From: Planctomycetia bacterium
Lineage (GTDB): Bacteria; Planctomycetota; Planctomycetia; Pirellulales; UBA1268
Length of the DNA stretch: 8,431 nucleotides
Direction: 5' to 3'
Assembly: GCA_009923125.1 (NCBI GenBank)
Contig: RFUD01000085.1
Span: forward strand, 1 to 8,431
Below the pieces are notes generated by a model, which was not told the DNA's origin, searched no databases, and was given only the letters and a program-made list of their open reading frames with translations. This document shows positions 5,587 through 8,431 of this stretch, one piece after another; position 1 is the stretch's first letter; each line of letters begins with the position of its first letter. Made by a program: the position numbers and the translations under genes.

Positions 5587-6516
5587 TCACCGGTCACCAC
5601 GCCGGAGCCGGGCGAACAGGCTGCGATAGTCGCCGGGGCGGACCGTGAAGATCGACTTCCGACGGGCTTCCGACGGGTGCTCGAGAATGTCCTCCTCGAT
5701 CACGACCATGTCGGCGTCGTCGGCCTCGTCGATCGCCGTCGGGCAGGCGACGACTGGGACGGCCGCGTCCGGAGCCTGGCTCGGAGCCGCCGGGCGGGTT
5801 CGCGTCTGGCCTCCAACGAAGCCGTCGGAAGCCGATTCCACGGGCGACCGTTCGAGGGCGTCGAGCCGCCGCGCGATCGCCGCCCCCTCGCGGCTGGCCA
5901 CGTGACCATGGCTCGCGAAATCGTCCGGCCCGCGCATCACGTAGCGTTCCATGACCCGCTCCTCCTGCTCGAAAAATTCGTTGAATGGATCGGCGGCGGT
6001 GTCGAACACCAGTTCCACCTCCGGACCACGCCACGGATCGTTCCCGGGAGCCGGCCCGGGCCGCTCGGCCGTGGATCCCTGTCCGGCCGCTGCATCGGTG
6101 GCTTGAGGAGACTCCAGATCGAGCATCGTGTCGTCGCTGAAGCCGCCGAACTCGACGACACTCCCCTCGCCGCCGAACTCGGCCGCGACGTCGTCGCCGA
6201 AGACGCCTGAAAACTCGTCCGTCGTCTCGATGCCATCGTGCTCGTCGGCCCGAGAGTCGTGCACCCCGTGCACGATCCCGCCCGAGTGCACGAGCGCGGC
6301 CGGTGGCGGGAGCCGCTGAATCTCGCTCCACGCCGCGGCGATGTCGGTGGGTGTCACGCGCGTGCGGCCGGCCTCGGCCACCATCACCAGGGCATGGTCG
6401 CAGAGCTGGTTCACGAGCCGCGGCACGCCGTCGGCCGCGCCGTACACGGCGTCATCGCAACCGGCCTCGAACGTGGCATCCCAGTCGAGCCCCGCGGCGT
6501 GCATCTGCGTGCGCAC
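5587..6516 (-). CDS. C-terminal fragment of frameshifted ExeA-like AAA ATPase
   Basis: This frame holds the second part of the ATPase. It is readable from YLEPLDHAETLAYVRTQM (first codon at 6555-6553) to the TGA at 5589-5587. The coordinates given use the GTG at 6516, but that codon lies inside the conserved domain and is probably not a real start. The first part (DGVPRLVNQLCDHALVMVAE) is the C-terminal lid of the ExeA AAA domain. After it comes a long acidic, low-complexity linker, then EVELVFDTAADPFNEFFEQEE, and finally a tail with IEEDILEHP and RPGDYRSLFARLRRG. I associate that tail with planctomycete ExeA-like proteins. No stop codon or other damage is visible, which suggests that the break is recent or a sequencing artefact. 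The downstream neighbour on the same strand is the mannose synthase, 107 bp away. Confidence 0.7.
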   Translation of the reverse strand: MRTQMHAAGLDWDATFEAGCDDAVYGAADGVPRLVNQLCDHALVMVAEAGRTRVTPTDIAAAWSEIQRLPPPAALVHSGGIVHGVHDSRADEHDGIETTDEFSGVFGDDVAAEFGGEGSVVEFGGFSDDTMLDLESPQATDAAAGQGSTAERPGPAPGNDPWRGPEVELVFDTAADPFNEFFEQEERVMERYVMRGPDDFASHGHVASREGAAIARRLDALERSPVESASDGFVGGQTRTRPAAPSQAPDAAVPVVACPTAIDEADDADMVVIEEDILEHPSEARRKSIFTVRPGDYRSLFARLRRGDR

Positions 6517-7088
6517 GTACGCGAGCGTTTCGGCATGGTCGAGCGGCTCCAGATAATGGCGTCGAGCCGGGGGCCGCCGAGGATCTCCTCGAGTTCCGGC
6601 GTGCCCGCCAACACGATGTGGACCGCCGGCATGGGGGTGGGGATGTTCGTGAGTTGCCGCAACTCCTCGATCAGCCGCGTCGGCAGCGTGTGCCCCTCGT
6701 CCACGAGGATCACGAGGCCCGACCCGGTCGCGGCGAGGCCCCGGATGCGTTCCACGATCCCGATCCGCAGTTCCCCTTCTTCGATCCCGCGATACGGCTC
6801 GCCGACCTCCGCGAGGATCGACTGCCAGAGAGCCCGCCGCGTGCAGATCCGGGCGCCCGACAGAAGCGCCACGGCGAAATCCTCACCGACGCTCTCGGCG
6901 ACCTTCGCCAGCAACAGCGACTTGCCGGTGCCGGGCGGCCCGACGACCAGGCCGATCCCCTCCGACCGGCGCACCAGCCGGTCGAGGACGTGGAGCGCGG
7001 CGTCGATCGCCCTCGCCGGATGGTAGAAGTCGATGCGCGGGGCGGCGAGAAAGGGACGGCTCGACGGGCGACGGCGGGGAGCGATCAT
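6411..7088 (-). CDS. N-terminal fragment of frameshifted ExeA-like AAA ATPase
   Basis: From ATG 7088-7086, with a purine-rich GAGAA just before it, this frame encodes a typical ExeA/AAA_22 ATPase start: RPF...RIDFYHP, Walker A GPPGTGKS (50-57), Walker B LVILVDEGHT (D130, E131) and LAGTPELEEILGGPRLD (ending about residue 176). Such ATPases energise membrane-associated processes such as secretin assembly in type II secretion; the planctomycete role is not known to me. After residue 177 the family sequence stops and about 47 residues of basic, unrelated sequence follow up to the TGA at 6411-6413. The expected continuation is in another frame. The distance fits a loss of about 25 nt relative to the family, which would remove the segment that normally carries a conserved Gln-Arg. 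The fragment alone would have the P-loop but no lid domain. Confidence 0.75.
   Translation of the reverse strand: MIAPRRRPSSRPFLAAPRIDFYHPARAIDAALHVLDRLVRRSEGIGLVVGPPGTGKSLLLAKVAESVGEDFAVALLSGARICTRRALWQSILAEVGEPYRGIEEGELRIGIVERIRGLAATGSGLVILVDEGHTLPTRLIEELRQLTNIPTPMPAVHIVLAGTPELEEILGGPRLDAIIWSRSTMPKRSRTCARRCTPRGSTGMPRSRPVAMTPCTARPTACRGS
6549..6562 (-). other. Frameshift/deletion site in the ExeA-like gene
   Basis: On the coding strand the codons run CGGCTCGAC-GCC-ATT, and the conserved sequence resumes at TATCTGGAG in a different frame. Restoring the frame needs 1 plus a multiple of 3 added bases. From memory, relatives have about ten residues between LD and YLEPL, where only 5 nt remain here. 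That points to a 25-nt deletion rather than a single-base error. Confidence 0.65.
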
Positions 7089-7163
7089 TTCTCGAAGCGG
7101 CTTCCGATGGATGCGGGACCGGTCGTCGGGGCCTGCCCCCGCGACCTGTATGGTTTCGACCAA

Positions 7164-7240
7164 CCGCGGTCCCTTCCTGCACCATCTGCCGGGGGCGTAG
7201 ACTTTTCCACCAAAGGCCGGCCGCGGTCGTCCGCGGTCGC
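7164..7240. promoter_or_regulatory. Divergent spacer between the ATPase and trpF, with three CCGCGGTC copies
   Basis: The 163-bp divergent spacer (7089-7251) contains CCGCGGTC at 7164, 7221 and 7231. The last two lie within a 10-bp tandem repeat just upstream of trpF. A -10-like TAGACT lies at 7198-7203, but with no convincing -35. In DNA this GC-rich the copies may be chance, or they may be an operator. Confidence 0.25.
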
Positions 7241-7251
7241 GATCGTCACCC

Positions 7252-7965
7252 ATGCTGTTCCGCATCAAAATCTGCGGGGTTACATCCCCGGACGACGCCC
7301 TTGTCGTCGCCGATTCGGGAGCCGACGCGATCGGGCTCAATTTCGTGCCGGGGTCGCCACGGGCCATCGACGTCGAACGGGGACGCGCCATCGTGGCCGT
7401 TGTTCCCGCCGGTGTGCTGAAGGTCGGGGTGTTCGCCGGCACTCCGGCCGTGGAGATCAGGCGGATGGGGGAGTTGCTGGGGCTCGACGCGGTCCAACTG
7501 CACGGCCATCTCACCGGCGATGGCCCCGCCGTCGATCCGCCCGGCCGGTGCGTGGAGTTGGCCGGACTTCCGCTCATCCGCGCCGTGCGGATGGAGTCGG
7601 GCGAGGATCCGTTGGCGGCGGCCCGCCGGTGGTTCGCCGACGCGGCCGCGCTCGGGGCGGTGCCCGACATGGTGGTCGTGGACGCAGCCGTGGCGCGTGG
7701 AACGGGCGCGGGGCATCTGGGTGGCACCGGCCTCACCGTCGATTGGGATGCGCTGTCCGCGACCCGACCGCTGGGGCCGCCGGTGGCGCTGGCGGGCGGG
7801 CTCACCCCTGAGAACGTCGCCGCCGCGGTGATCGCCAGCGGGGCCCGGGCGGTCGATACCGCCAGCGGCGTGGAGTCGGCTCCGGGGCGGAAAGATCCCG
7901 GAAAAGTCAGGGCTTTTGTCGCCCACGCCCGCGCGGCCCTGGCCGGACCTGCAAAGCGGCCCTGA
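7252..7965 (+). CDS. trpF: Phosphoribosylanthranilate isomerase
   Basis: This 237-residue cytosolic (beta/alpha)8-barrel enzyme of tryptophan biosynthesis converts N-(5-phosphoribosyl)anthranilate to CdRP. All the family signatures are in order: RIKICG with general base C8, AIGLNFVPGSPR, KVGVFAG, VQLHG, VVVDAAV with the likely general acid D144, GGTG (157-160), LAGGLTPENV and DTASGVESAPGRKDPGKV. It is longer than the usual length of about 200-215, mainly through a Gly/Pro-rich insertion after QLHG. The start is ATG 7252-7254, the only start just before the first strand; there is no Shine-Dalgarno sequence. No other trp gene is present in the window, so it appears to be detached from a trp operon, as is common outside the proteobacteria. 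ahcY follows 122 bp downstream in the same direction. Confidence 0.97.
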   Translation: MLFRIKICGVTSPDDALVVADSGADAIGLNFVPGSPRAIDVERGRAIVAVVPAGVLKVGVFAGTPAVEIRRMGELLGLDAVQLHGHLTGDGPAVDPPGRCVELAGLPLIRAVRMESGEDPLAAARRWFADAAALGAVPDMVVVDAAVARGTGAGHLGGTGLTVDWDALSATRPLGPPVALAGGLTPENVAAAVIASGARAVDTASGVESAPGRKDPGKVRAFVAHARAALAGPAKRP

Positions 7966-7977
7966 CCTGACTATCAT
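7949..7977 (+). promoter_or_regulatory. Candidate ahcY promoter
   Basis: TATCAT (7972-7977) matches the sigma-70 -10 consensus at 5/6 positions and lies 17 bp after CTGCAA (7949-7954), which matches the -35 at 3/6. It overlaps the end of trpF and would give a leader of about 100 nt. I saw no SAH-riboswitch-like structure in the leader. Confidence 0.3.
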
Positions 7978-8076
7978 GGCTGCGTCCGAGCCGATCGGTG
8001 CGGCCGTGCCGCCTTTGTCGCCGGGCACACTCGTCTTCAAACCGTCCCTTTCTTCAGAACACCCAGTTCACCCTCC

Positions 8077-8082
8077 AGGAGG
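8077..8082 (+). promoter_or_regulatory. Strong Shine-Dalgarno sequence of ahcY
   Basis: AGGAGG lies 5 nt before the GTG at 8088. It fixes this rare start codon, which no ATG in frame would replace without losing conserved residues. It is the only strong ribosome site in the window and suggests high expression. Confidence 0.9.
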
Positions 8083-8087
8083 TTCCC

Positions 8088-8431
8088 GTGGCCCACGTCG
8101 AAACTCGTCTCCCCTACAAAGTCGCTGATCTTTCGCAGGCCGATTGGGGCCGCAAGGAGATCATGCTGGCCGAGAACGAGATGCCCGGCCTGATGGCGCT
8201 GCGGGAGAAGTACGGCCGGTCGAAGCCGCTCACCGGCGCCCGGATCGCCGGCTGCCTCCACATGACGATCCAGACGGCCGTGCTGATCGAGACCCTCAAG
8301 GAGCTCGGCGCCGAGGTGACCTGGAGCAGCTGCAACATCTTCTCGACGCAGGATCACGCCGCCGCGGCGATCGCCAAGGCGGGCATCCCCGTCTACGCGT
8401 GGAAGGGCATGACCAACGAGGAGTTCGACTG
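8088..8431 (+). CDS. ahcY: Adenosylhomocysteinase, N-terminal part
   Basis: This is the first 114 codons of S-adenosyl-L-homocysteine hydrolase; the gene runs off the window end. The NAD-dependent cytosolic enzyme splits S-adenosylhomocysteine into adenosine and homocysteine. It thereby relieves product inhibition of methyltransferases and feeds the methionine cycle. Family signatures visible are MPGLMALREKYG, GCLHMTIQTAVLIETL (substrate-binding His and Thr), WSSCNIFSTQDHAAAAI with the catalytic Asp, and AWKGMTNEEFD. The start is GTG, supported by an ideally spaced AGGAGG and by the second-codon context VAHVETRLPYKVADLSQADWG, which matches where family members begin. The catalytic Lys/Asp pair and the NAD-binding domain lie beyond the window. 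No frameshift or unusual residue is seen. Confidence 0.96.
   Translation, partial: MAHVETRLPYKVADLSQADWGRKEIMLAENEMPGLMALREKYGRSKPLTGARIAGCLHMTIQTAVLIETLKELGAEVTWSSCNIFSTQDHAAAAIAKAGIPVYAWKGMTNEEFD

Noticed and set aside
7966..8087. SAH riboswitch in the ahcY leader
   Set aside because: I could not find the conserved core or its pairing in the 122-bp gap. A covariance-model search would be decisive.
8037..8357. Minus-strand open frame over the start of ahcY
   Set aside because: It is antisense to strongly conserved AhcY sequence and has no family features.

Overview
The window is GC-rich and gene-dense, and it looks like a piece of a planctomycete chromosome (Pirellulales-like; inferred, not proven). 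The main evidence is an ExeA-type AAA ATPase with a C-terminal tail I associate with planctomycetes, large TMTC-like membrane glycosyltransferases with TPR tails, and palindromic interspersed repeats. Only the last gene has a strong Shine-Dalgarno sequence. No tRNA, rRNA, CRISPR array or transposase gene was seen.

Layout. 1-240 (+) is the C-terminal end of a protein that starts outside the window. It converges on a HAD-family phosphatase related to GmhB (237-788, -), and the two stop codons share one CTAG. After a short divergent spacer, one long ORF (884-4621, +) encodes two consecutive TMTC-like GT-C glycosyltransferase modules, each with TPR-like sequence. Convergent to it is a polyprenyl-phosphate mannose synthase (4718-5479, -). 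Upstream of that, on the same strand, is an ExeA-like AAA ATPase broken by a frameshift (7088 to 5587, -). Divergent from the ATPase is trpF (7252-7965, +), followed by the 5' part of ahcY (8088 to the window end, +).

Functional reading. The GT-C proteins and the mannose synthase fit together: the synthase makes a polyprenyl-phosphate-linked mannose, and TMTC/PMT-type GT-C enzymes use such lipid-linked donors to glycosylate proteins outside the membrane. The phosphatase and the partial gene at the left edge could belong to the same envelope-sugar neighbourhood. trpF and ahcY are housekeeping genes.

The most unusual element is a family of short perfect hairpins (8-bp arms, GGA loop, trailing CCAC). 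The units occur only in and around the double glycosyltransferase ORF: four inside a membrane-domain loop, three at the junction of the two modules, and three between its stop codon and the convergent gene. The arms vary with compensating changes, and the units have no stop codon in any of the six frames. They are therefore read through as protein, and may have helped create the fusion ORF. A second, unrelated pair of palindromes lies upstream of the mannose synthase.
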